DNA of 64,000 bases from Charina bottae (Eukaryota > Chordata > Lepidosauria > Squamata > Charinaidae): positions 1,758,501 to 1,822,500 of the forward strand of contig JALMGJ010000019.1 in NCBI GenBank assembly GCA_023362775.1. The letters are read 5' to 3'. Below are positions 31,264-43,224 of this stretch, piece after piece; the stretch's first letter is position 1, and every line of letters starts with the position of its first letter. Made by a program: the position numbers and the translations under genes. The notes below the pieces were generated by a model. That model did not search any database. It saw only the letters and a list, made by a program, of their open reading frames with translations, and was not told the origin of the DNA.

Positions 31264-31597
31264 AGGGGCGTGGTGGCTCAGCGGGTAAGACGCCAGGCTT
31301 GTCAATCGGAAGATTGCAAGTTCGGAGGTTCGAATCCCTAGTCCCGCGTGATGGAGTGAGCTCCCGCACTTGCCCCAGCTCTTGCCTACCTAGCAATTTG
31401 AAAGCATGCAAATGCAAGGAGATGAATAGGTAGCACTTTGGTGGGATGGTAACAGCGTTCCGCGTGCGTCATGCTGGCCACATGACCGCGGAAGTGTCTT
31501 CGGACAGCGCTGGCTCTTCGGCTAACAAACGGAGATGAGCACCGGCCCCTAGAGTCGGACATGACTGCACAAATGTGCGGGGGAACCTCTACCTTTA
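31264..31597 (+). mobile_element. Sauria-type SINE, full length, 13-bp TSD
   Basis: A box TGGCTCAGCGGG and B box GGTTCGAATCC are intact. The 3' end carries agtcggacatgact and acctctaccttta. The 13-bp duplication caggtcaggtcaa is at 31251-31263 and 31598-31610. Confidence 0.93.
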
Positions 31598-31610
31598 CAG
31601 GTCAGGTCAA

Positions 31611-33507
31611 TGCTAAAGACTGCCTGAAGGAGAACAGCTTTGTGTGTCAGATAGGAGGACCCCAACTTTCCTGGAATTCCAGAGCTTGAGAACGGCCACC
31701 AAGGAGGCCTCATCTGTTATTCGTACCAAGCTGGCCTCTGATACTGGCAGTTACAACCCAGTGAGTTACAACCCATCTATTATTTACACTACATTAAGCA
31801 GATTCTCAGATTTCTCACCTGCCAGTCTTTCCATTCTACTCAGCATAAACTGGCACAGAAGGATTATGTTTGTCACTGTCAGTTTACATTTACTCATTTT
31901 CGGTATTTAGAAAGCAGGGAGTATTTGTGCTTCCTGGTTGAGAAAACAGCAACAACAAACTGGAAAGAATCACCCTCCACCAACCACCCAACCCACTCTT
32001 AGTAGTCTCTTCAAAAGATCAGGCTTCAGAATCATATCTCTAGATATGTATTTCTTTGTTATTTATTCATTGCATTTACATCTTGACTTTTTTCCAGAAG
32101 GTCAACGTGATTCTGTTTGTAAAGGAGAAAAACTCAGGATTCTGCAGGGATTTTAACCTGGGATAATTTAGGACACCACCACACTGGCTTTTAACTTTTC
32201 AACTTCTAAAAGCCATGATAGGTAAGCAACAAAACCTGTATGTGTATACATAAAGAAAATGCTTAGGTGTTTCATACTGTGAAGCATTATGCACATGGGT
32301 TGTAGCAACATATCACTTTCCCAGCAAAATTGTTTAGGTCTCCCCAGGAGAAATTATCTAGACACATCTGGATAGGCTAGTTGAACAGATTTCAAATTAT
32401 ATACCTGCTCTGTTGTAGGTTCATTTAAAGTTTGGCTGTAGTCTTTAAGATTTGTTTGATCTCAGATAGATCCCAGCTCCTTTGCATTTATTAGAATGAA
32501 TTATTTCCCAGTTCTGATGCTTGGAATTTGAAATTTAAATCTCAGAGATTTGTTCTGAATATGAATGCTGTTATTAGGCATGGTCACCCATGAATAAGTC
32601 ATCCTGTTTGTCATGTTCTTAGCTCTAATACTTGCCTATGTGTTCACAGTTGAATTATGAAACACGCATATTAAAGAAAGAGAAGATGTTCACTTGTTGA
32701 ATAGCTATCCAGACAGAAGTTATATCATTTTCTATCTCTACTTTTAAAAAAGCTTCCCCTTACTGATTTGTTATTGGTAAAGGATCAGTTCTTGATATGG
32801 AACACTTTGTCACTGCAACTACAGTGAAGGACACCCTTATCCTAAAACCACACCCTGATACCCAAATTTAGGTGTCCCCTGTATATAATGTACAGGTGTC
32901 AACACTGTATATAGTGTAGGTTCTCTACTGATTTTACTCCACACCCATCCTAATCTTGTTAGCAAGAGTTCTTTATAAACAGATGCCTTGTTATTCCATC
33001 AACATACCTGGATAAGTGATATTTTTTGTTAATACATTTTTAAAGCTCCTAGGATTACTACAAAATTACAGGCAGTGTGATTAATTCCAAGATCCCTATT
33101 TGTCTCCAGGGTTGAATTGAGTGATTGAAGTATCATTCCCCATATCTGTTCTGCAATCCATAACACAGAATAATATTTAATAGGCCTCTACAATGTTTCG
33201 GAAGGTACATGAATGTAGCACTGGGTGCTAAATCTTAGAACAGCAGCACTTTTTCCTGTACAGTCTGGGGGAAAGATACAGCTGCTTTAAAGGGTTGTAG
33301 AGAGGGGTTATGTTTGTGTTCCCATGGGCTCAGAAGCCCTTTTTGGGGTCTGGATGTGAAACACTGCACAGATCTGGTAGAGAAATGTATGATTAATCAT
33401 AGTGCACTGTGCATAGAATGGAAACCATGTGCCAGAGATCTACAGGGAAGAGTAAGTATTTCATTGGCTGCTGGGCATGCCTATACTTTTAGTTGTGAAG
33501 CTGGTCT
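31611..33507. other. Unassigned sequence
   Basis: No gene or repeat recognised in about 1.9 kb. Confidence 0.5.
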
Positions 33508-33515
33508 CTCTATAC

Positions 33516-34068
33516 CAGAGCTTTCCAAACTGTGTGTCGGGACACGTTAATGTGTCGGCTGCAGTGTCTGCGTGTGTCGTGGCTGCTGATGCCTCCAAAC
33601 CTGCTGTGATTCCGCGCAGGTCCTAGTGCCTGCCTTGTGCCTTGCTGCCTCCAAACCTGCCCTGCCAGGATTCCACGCAGGTCCTAGTGCCTGCCTTGTG
33701 CCTGGCTGCCTCCAAACCTGCTGTGATTCCACGCAGGTCCTAGTGCCTGCCTTGTGCCTTGCTGCCTCCAAACCTGCTGTGATTCCACGCAGGTCCTAGT
33801 GCCTGCCTTGTGCCTGGCTGCCTCCAAACCTGCTGTGATTCCACGCAGGTCCTAGTGCCTGCCTTGTGCCTTGCTGCCTCCAAACCTGCCCTGCCAGGAT
33901 TCTGCGCAGGTTCTAGTGCCTGCCTTGTGCCTTGCTGCCTCCAAACCTGCCCTGCCAGGATTCCATGCAGGTCCTAGTGCCTGCCTTGTGCCCTGCTGTA
34001 AGAGTGTGTCGCGAAATGATATATGTCTAAAAAGTGTGTCACCAACATGAAAAGTTTGGAAAGCTCTG
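33516..34068 (+). mobile_element. hAT element, VNTR family, copy 3
   Basis: Ends CAGAGCTTTCCAAACT and AGTTTGGAAAGCTCTG with a perfect 8-bp duplication ctctatac (33508-33515, 34069-34076). It has seven internal 56-62 bp units, the most in this window, and the same orientation as copy 1. Confidence 0.92.
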
Positions 34069-34076
34069 CTCTATAC

Positions 34077-34546
34077 GCTTGCAAATTCCCTTTACGTGTT
34101 ATATAATTACATAACCTACACCCCAAACATAAACTGGTATTGAACCCTCACCGCAATTTTCCAGCTATGATCTCCCAAATTACCAGTAACAAGAAAAAGA
34201 ATGTGTGTGTGTGTGTGTGAGAATAATCATGACAATTTCCCTGCAAGATAGGTCACTATCTTATCACTCCCACATTTCAGATATTGGACATAGCTAAGAA
34301 AATAATTATTTGTTTAAGGCTACCTAGCAAATGTATACCTGAGATGAAAGGTAAATTTGGAACTTCATCTCTAACAGTGCTTTTTTGGATATGCAATTCA
34401 ATCATTTATTTGTTTGTTTTAAAAATGTATGTCTCACATATTTCTACTCCCAGAGCAACTTACAGATAATTTTAAAATAGCCAAATCCATACCAGTATTA
34501 AAAACCAAAGTAAATTAAAAGATATCAAATAATACATAATACAAGC
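34077..34546. other. Unassigned sequence
   Basis: Nothing recognised except a (GT)n at about 34202-34219. Confidence 0.5.
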
Positions 34547-34559
34547 TATAAATGTACTA

Positions 34560-34903
34560 AAAAAGTAAAGGTAAAGGTTCCCCCCGCACATTTTGTGCAG
34601 TCATGTCTGACTCTAGGGGCCGGTGCTCATCTCCGTTTGTTAGCCGAAGAGCCAGCGTTGTCCGAAGACGCTTCCACGGTCATGTGGCCGGCATGATGCG
34701 TGCGGAACGCTGTTACCTACTCACCGAAGTGGTACCTATTAATCTACTTGCATCTGCATGCTTTCGAATTGCTAGGTTGGCAAGAGCTGGAGCTAGTGCG
34801 GGAGCTCACTCCGCACGCAGGGCTAGGGATTCGAACCTCCAAACTTGCGATCTTCCGATCGACAAGCCTGGCGTCTTACCCGCTGAGCCACCACGCCCCT
34901 TGG
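34560..34903 (-). mobile_element. Sauria-type SINE, full length, 13-bp TSD
   Basis: Full-length minus-strand copy with head, body, Bov-B-like end and (ACCTTT)2 tail. The duplication tataaatgtacta is at 34547-34559 and 34904-34916. Confidence 0.93.
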
Positions 34904-34916
34904 TATAAATGTACTA

Positions 34917-35688
34917 GAGGTAGGATAAAAGCAATAAAAATGATGATGATGACAATGATATTTAATTGATCTATATATCCATGGATCAAGAGTCTTACAA
35001 TAAAAAATAGGCAAAAGCAAACAATAGAGGGAAGGGAAAATAAAAGTATTGGTCAGCAAGGGAAAAAATTGTGGTGCCTTCAATTATATATTCTTTGATT
35101 TAGTCACAATTTAATATAATACACCAGGGAGGTATTTCCCAGACTTCTAGAAAAAAGTACATTTTAGGGAGATAAAGAAAATAAGGGAGATCCATACAGA
35201 AAGTGCTCTGGAAGCAGGTTTCTATCACAAGGAGCAATGAGTGAAAATGGATAGGAATTTCTGGGAGCAGCACAGTTTTGGTCAGGAGATAGCAGTGGTG
35301 CAAGATGAACAAGGATCACAGGGAAGGAAGTGTTGGATACAAGCACAGAAAGATAAGGATAGGATAAGGTTACAGAGGCTTTTGAAAGTTAGGACAGGTC
35401 AGATCCAAGAGCAAAGAGAAAGTGTGCATACATGCATACATACTGTACATACATGTATAATTGGGGTACAAAACGATGGTTCCATTCAAATGGACAAAGA
35501 TTAGACAAGAGATTTAAAATATGGTTTTAAACGAAACAACCCAAGTGCAGACAAAAGAACAGATAAAGGTAACTATTTGGTAATGTTGCAAAGTGGGGAG
35601 TAAGTACATCTGTTGAGAGACTCTACCTGGGAACAAAAGAGAGAAAAGAATCAAATGGAAAATTTGATCAAAAGGATAGATGATGTCC
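34917..35688. other. Unassigned sequence
   Basis: No gene recognised; a short (ATG)n lies near 34940-34955. Confidence 0.5.
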
Positions 35689-35693
35689 TGACT

Positions 35694-35917
35694 TCGAGTG
35701 AAGGAAAACGCTGAGACTTGGTGTAAAAGCTCTAGTGTTTTATTGTTCTACTCTGCTAGACAGAATCCAGCTAAACTAAAATGAACTAGTGATGCTCAGA
35801 GAAAAGGCCCAAGAAACTAGGGCGGGGCCTTCTTTAGCCTCTTGGGAGAAAAGCAAAGTGATTCAGTACTGCGCATGCATTTATCCCCCTCCTTCTTCAC
35901 CAGTTATCTCCCTGACA
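35694..35917 (-). mobile_element. Candidate solo LTR
   Basis: On the minus strand it starts TGTCAGGGAG and ends AAGTCAGGACA, so it has the TG...CA ends of LTRs with short inverted repeats. A GC box-like ccccgccc and a late AATAAA followed by about 50 bases fit a U3-R-U5 order. Flanking 5-mers are gatga and gatgg (4 of 5). No internal region and no reading frame is present. The LTR class is unknown. Confidence 0.5.
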
Positions 35918-35922
35918 GATGG

Positions 35923-36683
35923 TGTCTATCAATGGATAAGGAGGATGAGCAAGAAGATGAAGCATCCAAAGAAGTTTTGGATGTGAAATCCAATGGTATT
36001 GCCACCATCTTCAATGAGTGGATATCTCCACTCACCATATATTGAATTTCAGCAAGTGGCTCACCCAAGGTAACGTATGAGTGTAATCTCAATGTATGGT
36101 CCATATAGGAGAAGGTGGTCCTTTAGGCACCTAGGGCTCATGCCACATTAATTTGACATTACTTACCTTAGAAATGAGTACGCTATCGGTCCTGAACATT
36201 GTGTAACATAGTGCAAGTTGCTGCTGGGCTATAGGAGAATCATTCAAATTAGTCTTGAATCCCTTAGATAAGTTAACTTAAGAAACTTTACAGAATAAAT
36301 ATTTCCATTCATTTCTCTTCTAAGCATTTTTCTGGGAGATGCATCTTCAGCCTTTGGCATGTTTTTTTCTAAGAAGGATAGATGACTGCAAGACAGACAG
36401 ATTTCCTTCCATAACGGATCCTATCCATAGTATATTGCCTTTCTGGACAAGAGATTAGTCCACCAATGGTATTTTTATCTTGTCGAGAGTGATATTTAGG
36501 GCCTGCCCCGTGTCAGATGAAAAGGAAACTGTTGCTGGGAATCATCAGCACACCCAAATTGCTTTTCAAAGCCCTGTCAAATATGGCACAGTCATGGCCC
36601 CAGAAATCTACTGGGTGGAGCAACAGAAAAGATAATTGCAGTTCTATAGGTAGCATGCTAAAGTATGGGAAGGAAGCAGAAAG
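35923..36683. other. Unassigned sequence
   Basis: No gene or repeat recognised. Confidence 0.5.
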
Positions 36684-36691
36684 CCTTAGAG

Positions 36692-37000
36692 CAGCCTTTC
36701 TCAACCTTTTGACCCTGGAGGAACCCTTGAAATATTTTTCAGGCCTCGGGGAACCCCTGCAAGTTCAGGCTCAAATGTAGGCCAGAAGTTACAAAATTAT
36801 CATGTTCGTTTCATGGGTAGACCTGTATATATGCATTCACAGTGTTCTTAAGCTGAAAATAAAGAATGAAACGTACCTCTTTCATGTGAAGTTGCCCGAA
36901 TTTGAAATAATATTTTAAATGAATCGTGATCTCCCAGGAAACCCCTAGTGACCTCTTGTAGAACCCGAGGGTTGCACGGAACCCCGGCTGAGAAACCCTG
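36692..37000. mobile_element. Non-autonomous hAT element, family B, copy 1
   Basis: Ends CAGCCTTTCTCAACC and GGCTGAGAAACCCTG; perfect 8-bp duplication ccttagag (36684-36691, 37001-37008). The interior is unique apart from ggaacccctg-like blocks near both ends. Other copies are at 50779 and 55715. Confidence 0.9.
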
Positions 37001-37008
37001 CCTTAGAG

Positions 37009-37828
37009 AGAAATGCTCAGGTCATCACGGAGACAGAAGTGTATAAATGCAGATTGTAAGGAAAGTGAATACAAGTGTCTTGGTGTGTAGCGGAGGATGA
37101 ATCAGTGCAATCTCTAAGTGTGCCTCTGTGAGTATTAGCAGATACTAATTCCATATTCCATGCCCCAACAGAACTGTCTTATGCTTACTTTCTCAGAAGT
37201 ACATCTCACTGAATTCAAGAACCCTGAATCCCAGGTATGGATAGAATCTAAACCCATGTTTTATTTTCTGGCATGAAAGGTTGCTACTCTGCATTCAGTC
37301 CCCCTTTAACAAAGCAGATTATTTATACGACTAATTCAGTCCAAGAGGACTTTTATACACACACTCACACATGCACACGCACTATCCAATTTTTTCGGTA
37401 GCGTTGTATTTTTAGGGGTGACAGTCTTTTATCTGAACAGGAGAAGAGATCTACAAAGAGATAATGGGGCATGCCTGCACAATCCGAAGGTGTGATTATC
37501 CAGACAAGATAGCAGGTTCCATCTCCAGTCTAGTAAGCTCCAGATAATCACTGACAAATGCTGTTGTGAAGTCTGGATCACAGCGACAGGGATGTAAGGA
37601 AGAGCCTTCAAGCAGCATAAAATTCGGAAAGAATACTGTTCACCCTGGACTGGTGAACGCAGCTTTATCCTTGGTAAGAATAATCAGTGTCAATGGAGCT
37701 GTTCAGGGGTTAACATGCTTATCCTACTGGCTGTATTTGTAAACAGCAGGCTGGATAAGAACAGAATCAATGCTCCCCCACAGCATCTAACTCAACATTC
37801 TGGATCCTGAAGACAGGCTGGATTACGA
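37009..37828. other. Unassigned sequence
   Basis: No gene or repeat recognised. Confidence 0.5.
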
Positions 37829-38072
37829 AAGCCAGTTTGGTGTAGTGGCTAAGGTGCTGGACTAGAAATTAAGAGTAGACGGTGAGTTCTAGTCCTCCCT
37901 TAATCATGAAAGCTGCCTGGGTGACTTTGGGTCAATCACTCTCTCTCAGCCTAACCTCACAGGGGTTGTCGTGGGGGAAAAAGGAGATAGGAGCAGGGAC
38001 ATTATATATGCCACCTTGAGTTGTACAAAATAAAGTGGGGTATAAATATGACAACAACAACTACAACAACAA
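37829..38072 (+). mobile_element. MIR-like tRNA SINE
   Basis: Head gccagtttggtgtagtggct, B-box-like gagttctagtcc, central gggtgactttgggtcaatca and ctctctctcagcctaacctc, and a tail ggggtataaatatga followed by (CAA)n. A common squamate SINE type with an L2-like end. Confidence 0.72.
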
Positions 38073-38560
38073 CTCCTGATTTCCAAAGTCATCATGCCAG
38101 GTTTGAAAAGGCAGGTCTGAAAACAGTGTGCCTGCCCTTTACAAAAGCTTTTGTCTGAAAGCAGCTATTAAACATGTAAATATGCAATTAAAATTGCAAG
38201 CCCACTGATGCTGCTCAATTAGAAACATGTAAACCAAAGAACTTGGATAATTAAAGTATAACAATTGCATCTCTAATGACTTTTGAAAGTCATCTCTGAT
38301 GCATACCTGAAGCCACCTTTGCTAATAGACATCAATATTTCCAATGTTTTAAAATCTGATTTTTTGTTTTGCTTTTTTAGAACTCCACTGTTCCACAGAA
38401 AATGAGCAAAGTCAGTGGTCAGACGTGTGTTTTCCTAAAGCAACTATACATATATTTCAAGCCATAGCTTTCTAATTTTAAAAACTCATCATGGATGCCA
38501 TGGTAGATTGAAAAATATAAACATTTAAGGTTAGTTGCCCTTTATACTACTGGTGCTGAA
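38073..38560. other. Unassigned sequence
   Basis: No gene or repeat recognised. Confidence 0.5.
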
Positions 38561-38609
38561 CAAAATGGTGTTTGTTGAGTCCTTGGTGCTCTCTGAGCTT
38601 GGTTGTTTG

Positions 38610-38655
38610 CTTGCAGACAGTTCATTACCCAACTAGGTAACATCATCAGTGCTAG
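38610..38655 (-). ncRNA. Hammerhead-like motif in the PLE remnant, decayed
   Basis: Minus strand: canonical CTGATGA (plus 38643-38649), extra T, stem II GTTACC/GGTAAT, then GAACTGTC (plus 38616-38623) in place of GAAACGTC, so stem III is broken. Stem I CTAGCA/TGCAAG has one mismatch. Stem II differs from other family-1 copies by a matched G-C to A-T change on both sides (TTGCC/GGCAA against TTACC/GGTAA), which keeps pairing. Confidence 0.5.
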
Positions 38656-38842
38656 TGAGGGTGGGGTTTGCTCCCTGTTTATACAGAGTACCTTGCCCTG
38701 ACAGTGTTGGTGGGGGTGTGGTTTTCTCCTTGGGGGAGATCAGGGCATTGTTTTCTGATTGATTGTTTGTCAGCTTGATTGTTTGTCTTCTTGGTAGTTC
38801 CTTGATTAGGGTATTATTTCCTACTTGATTGTTTGTCTGGTG

Positions 38843-39232
38843 TTAATCCCTGCTTATCTGGGTGTAGGCTGCTGGTCTTTTTGTTTCCTTCTTAGGTTTT
38901 TGATTGTCTCTTTTGAATGGTTTGTAAATGTGGCTAATCTCTATGTATCTGTTGATAGTTGATTTGTCTGAATGCCAAGCTTCCAGGGATTCCCTAGTGT
39001 TTTCGGATTTAGCTTGGTCTAGGATGCTCACAGTTTCCCAGTTGAAACTGTGGCTAAGTCTGTCCATGTGTTGTGAGATTAAGGAGTTTTCACTGTGTCT
39101 TCTGACTGCTAGTTGGTGTTCATGGATGCACTCTGCTAGTCTTCTGCCTGTCTGTCCTACATAGTGGCTGTTACAGTCCTTACATTGTATATTGTAAATG
39201 ACTCCTGTTTCTATTTCTTGGGCTACAACCAA
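38843..39232 (-). pseudogene. PLE GIY-YIG endonuclease domain
   Basis: A 129-codon fragment. GVIYNIQC supplies the GIY-like strand, HYVGQTGR the YIG-like strand, followed by L-x-x-x-I-HEH. Downstream, [10 protein letters not shown] includes the conserved Glu. PLEs encode a reverse transcriptase followed by this nuclease, which cuts the target. The usual Arg in R-x-x-EH is Cys here (TGC, a CpG-type change from CGC), so the nuclease is probably dead. The reverse transcriptase is absent; the apparent TTG start is only the truncation junction. Confidence 0.85.
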
Positions 39233-39290
39233 GCTCAGAGAACACCAAGGACTCCACAGTTCAACCCTGAGCTACATATATTCTCTTCTA

Positions 39291-39750
39291 TTGAAAATGG
39301 TGTTTAACTTTTCTAACATGGGTAGCGGGGTGGGGGGGTTGGGGGTTGTATGACTCAGACTCAGTTGTATGACTCAGACTAGTCCCAGAACAGAGCCCAG
39401 GATCAATCCCTGACATCTAGGAATACTCAGGTGCTATAGCTGTTGGTTCATGTGCCGTTTCTAAGTGAAGCTCTCAGAATGGTATATATAGTCCACCTTC
39501 CCTTAAGTTCAGAGCAGAGGTACAAATGGTACATAATTATCATTTCTCTTTGTATGGAGCTTTACATGAATTCCACCTCCCTTCTTGAGGGAGGGGGAAT
39601 GTCTCTATTTTTACATAGGGGATATCTTACATGGTGTTTTCAGTTACATTGACCACCAGGAGGTGAGTGCCTTTCATCCTTTGGCGGATCCATCAGATGT
39701 GCGTAGACGTGGGATAAATTTGTTCCCACTCCAAGAAGAAAGGTAGAAGT
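39291..39750. other. Unassigned sequence
   Basis: No gene recognised; the last 90 bp may be the body of the SINE whose tail follows. Confidence 0.45.
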
Positions 39751-39824
39751 CATGTAAAACCGCCTAGAGTCCTCCGTTAGGGAGGGGATAGGCGGGGTAT
39801 AAATACGATAAATAAATAAATAAA
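39751..39824 (+). mobile_element. L2-tailed SINE, 3' stub
   Basis: cgcctagagtcctcc and ggggataggcggggtataaa with an (AAATA)n tail, almost identical to the tail at 23260-23341. Confidence 0.7.
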
Positions 39825-41209
39825 ACCCTATACATGAGGACATGACATAATGTAACAATATATATGTATCTCTCTGCTCTGAGAGCTGATTCTGAGATGT
39901 CTTAGATATCCGTAAACACCAGGACCTGGATAGTTCCTAACGCATTGTATACAGTCACCTTAAGTGCGAAGGTCCTTAAGTTCAATTCCTGGTAGAGGGT
40001 TTGAACCTCACAGAATAACATTTGGCTACCCGCATCTGATGAATCCCAGAAGGATGAAACTGATCACATAGCGCCTTTGCAAGTGAGAAAGGAATAAGAG
40101 GAATTAGGAGAAGACACAAGTACTGTACCTGTGGTCATCTTATCTCGCAACAGAATGGGCTAAGCCCCGATGAGCCTTGGGAAACATTAAATGGAAAACT
40201 CCATTACCTCTCTATAGGTAATGAAAGGATATAAAGAAGTGGTCTGTTTACTGTGAACTATGTAAGTATTACATGGATGGCTTCCAAAATAGTCAAACCC
40301 CCCATTTTTGATGACTCAACAAATTTGAAGACAAATTACATGAATATTGGAAGATTAATCTTTTACTTCTGCTAGCAGCCCTTGAATGTCCAAAGGGTTC
40401 TTATTCAAGAGATGCTTTGATTTCCTGTAGGAAGAAGGAATTCAAGAAGCTACAACGATAGGGGAAGGTTTAAAAAGTACGCACAAAGCTTTAGCAATAT
40501 GCATTTAAAAAAATCATAAATAACTCTAAGAGTAGGGTTTTTATGCATGATCTGATTTCTGGTGGAGGGGCTGTGTTGAATGTAAGACCTGACTTCCTAA
40601 CAGGAAGTTAAGGAACAAAAGAACCTCACAACAGGCATATGATATTTAAATTTACCAGCTCATGTTGAATTCTCTAGCAAATAATCTTGCTGAAAGATGT
40701 TCAGACCACAAAACAGGCAGATAAAATGGGGGGGGGGGGGCAACAGTCAGATACCCCAAGGAATAAACAGAGTTCTTTGGCAAAATGTCACTATTCAATT
40801 TGTCAGCAATGATGATTTCCCATGAAGATTATATTTCCTGCTGCAAAGACTTTTCTTATCACCCGATCAGATCTAGTACTTGTATATATAGGCTAATGTC
40901 ATGCTTATTTGAATATTGTTGTCCTTTTATAAGAACTGGAGGTACATACAACCACCACCTGTTCGTAACTTTGTGGTTGCTCATCATATTCAGAAAACTT
41001 GTGATGTAATATTTTTTGACACTATTCATCATTTCACTTTTAAAAACCTCTAAATCATAGTGGATAATGACGAGTGCATTAAATAAAAAATTCAGGTGCA
41101 TTTTGTTTTTTGGATTAACTGAATTAATCAAAATATGAATTTTTAAAGCTGAGACCAATGTCTCCTTCACTGGCCTTCAGTCAAGTCATAGCATATGCTT
41201 TATTATAGT
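39825..41209. other. Unassigned sequence
   Basis: No gene recognised. A poly-G run of about 12 lies near 40729. Confidence 0.5.
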
Positions 41210-41300
41210 TTTATTTTATTTATTTATTTATTAATCAAATTTATCACCGCCCATCTCTACCACGGTAGACTCTGGGCGGTTTACAATAAATGTTAAAATT
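41210..41300 (-). mobile_element. L2 LINE 3' end stub
   Basis: Minus strand: taaaccgcccagagtctacc, gagatgggcggtgataaatt, then an (AAATA)n tail. Sequence beyond 41300 may be more 3'UTR. Confidence 0.7.
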
Positions 41301-41930
41301 AAGATTAAAAATCAATAATCATTAAAATACAATAAACAGTACAATAAATAAGAATATAAAAATCCAGAGGATGGTAGGATCTTAAAAAGACGTCAGTTTT
41401 AGTTTTAGACCCGCCTTTATCCATAAAATGTATAAAATATACATCAGTCAAGTCTTGTCTTGAGTTTTGAATTTTTTTTTCTCCCTGCTTTTTAGGATTC
41501 AGACTGCAAACTTATAAATGTTTAGCTAGACATGTGAAATCATGGCAGCTATGTCTTGACAGTTTGCATAGGATTGCACAATCAAAACAGTTAAAACAAT
41601 GAGGCCGAGACTGAATAATGGTTACCATGCCTGACAATGCTTGTTTTTCTTTTTTGCATCAGCCATGTGTGAAGCTTCTAAGGGTCAAAAGTTAAATTAT
41701 AAAAAGTCTTCTTCCCAATATTGGGAAGAAATCATTCAAACTAGTTCCCAGAGTGATGAATAGAGAGAGAGAGAGAGATTGGTGCTCAATTTAAAATAGT
41801 TCAGTTGCTGGAATTCTTGTAATTATCCCATCCCATTGCTTTCAATAATTCTTGCTAAAGAGAACTCTGTGATACTCATGCTTGGAAAAGAATCACTTTC
41901 AGTTAGGCAACTGCAAAAGAGCCTGATATA
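41301..41930. other. Unassigned sequence
   Basis: No gene recognised; a short (GA)n lies near 41762-41779. Confidence 0.5.
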
Positions 41931-41938
41931 CAGTAGCT

Positions 41939-42226
41939 CAGGGGTCCCCAACTTGTGGGCCATGGCCTGTTTTGAAGTGGGCCACGGGGTTCCCTCCTGC
42001 AAACCCCGCCCCCTGGTACACGCGATTACCCCGCCCCCGGTGCACGCGATTGGCTCCCGCCAGCAAACCCCACCCCCCAGTGCACGTGATTGAGTCCCGC
42101 CTGTAAATCCTGCCCCCCCCCCCGGTGCGAGTGATTGGCTCCCGCCTGCAAACCCAGCCTCCCCGGTCCGTGGAAAATTTTTCTTCCATGTCTGATCCCT
42201 GGTGCTAGAAAGGTTGGGGACCGCTG
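41939..42226. mobile_element. Non-autonomous hAT element (GGGGTCCCCAAC family)
   Basis: Ends CAGGGGTCCCCAAC and GTTGGGGACCGCTG; perfect 8-bp duplication cagtagct (41931-41938, 42227-42234). The interior is made of about four GC-rich units of roughly 40 bp (gtgcacgcgattggctcccg). The same kind of unit is found in the hAT element at 23513. Confidence 0.9.
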
Positions 42227-42234
42227 CAGTAGCT

Positions 42235-43224
42235 GGTCTCCAGTCCCAGTTTTTGCCAAAGTTCCTCTTTGTGTCATTGCCAAACACTCACTGGCTGCAG
42301 GTGTTATTTCTGAGTGGGGACTGAGCTGTCACCCCAGTCCCACCTATGGTGGTCAACCATCATGCTATATAACTCCAATACAGTGCCAACCCTATCAATG
42401 GCTCATCAACATGATGGCATTTCGGAGTGGGATTAGATTCTGCTCTGAAGCCTTATGGTGGCCCTACCAAACAAGCTTGTTCAGCAGGGGAAGGAAGACA
42501 AGAGAGCTTGGCAATGGTGCCACTTTGAAATAGGAGCCCAAGCTGGGCTGGCATTAAGCTATCTCAAATAACTCAGTTTGTTACCCAAGGCCATGGCCAT
42601 TCCCAATGCTGAAATTTGGATGGATATGGCATTTCTAGCAAATCAACATATGATGGACATACAGGAGCCAGACAGCTCATTCTACAGCAGATGGGACCCA
42701 TAGTGAATTCAGAGCTGGCAAGGTCAGGGATAGGTGCCAAACTACACTGACTCCTGATGCCGGATGGGGGGGGGGAATCCTTATTTGTTTTCAAAAGGAT
42801 AACACAGATCACTTTCAGTATTTGCTTTCAAAATTCCTTGGCACAAACACAGCATCAGTACCAGTAAAAGAGAAATCACAACAACAAAACCACAAAAGAG
42901 GTCATGGGATTGGAGAAAAGGTTTTGGTGACATCCAGAGTTATTTAGCAATCAAACTGTAAGCTTCTGCTGAAAAGTTGCAGAATTATTGCAAGCTTGAT
43001 TTTGGAAAAGAATGATACATGAACTGAATGCAGGAAAGAAGTAAGTTACAACAACAACAACAACAAGTTACATCTTGAAGTATTCCTCTGAGTGCAGTTG
43101 AGAAAGTTTCTGTATGAATCATTTGTTTATTGCTGGCATAACTTAGGAAGGTATTTTAGTGATGTTGTAGTGATTTTAGTGAGATGAAATTTGTAACTAA
43201 GATAGGCATACTTATGCCATATGA
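42235..43224. other. Unassigned sequence
   Basis: No gene recognised; (CAA)n at about 43050-43066. Confidence 0.5.

Larger units (their letters stand above)
38578..39290 (-). mobile_element. PLE remnant with endonuclease domain and inverted ends
   Basis: Read on the minus strand: an inverted copy of the 3' terminus (gagtccttggtgttctctga, 39250-39225), then directly the end of the coding region, the stop, a 3'UTR (38842-38656) and the terminus in normal orientation with a hammerhead-like motif. The reverse transcriptase is lost by truncation. The inverted end at the truncation point is what twin priming or template switching would leave. Confidence 0.82.

Noticed and set aside
38928..39164. 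Plus-strand open frame
   Set aside because: Shadow of the minus-strand PLE endonuclease frame.
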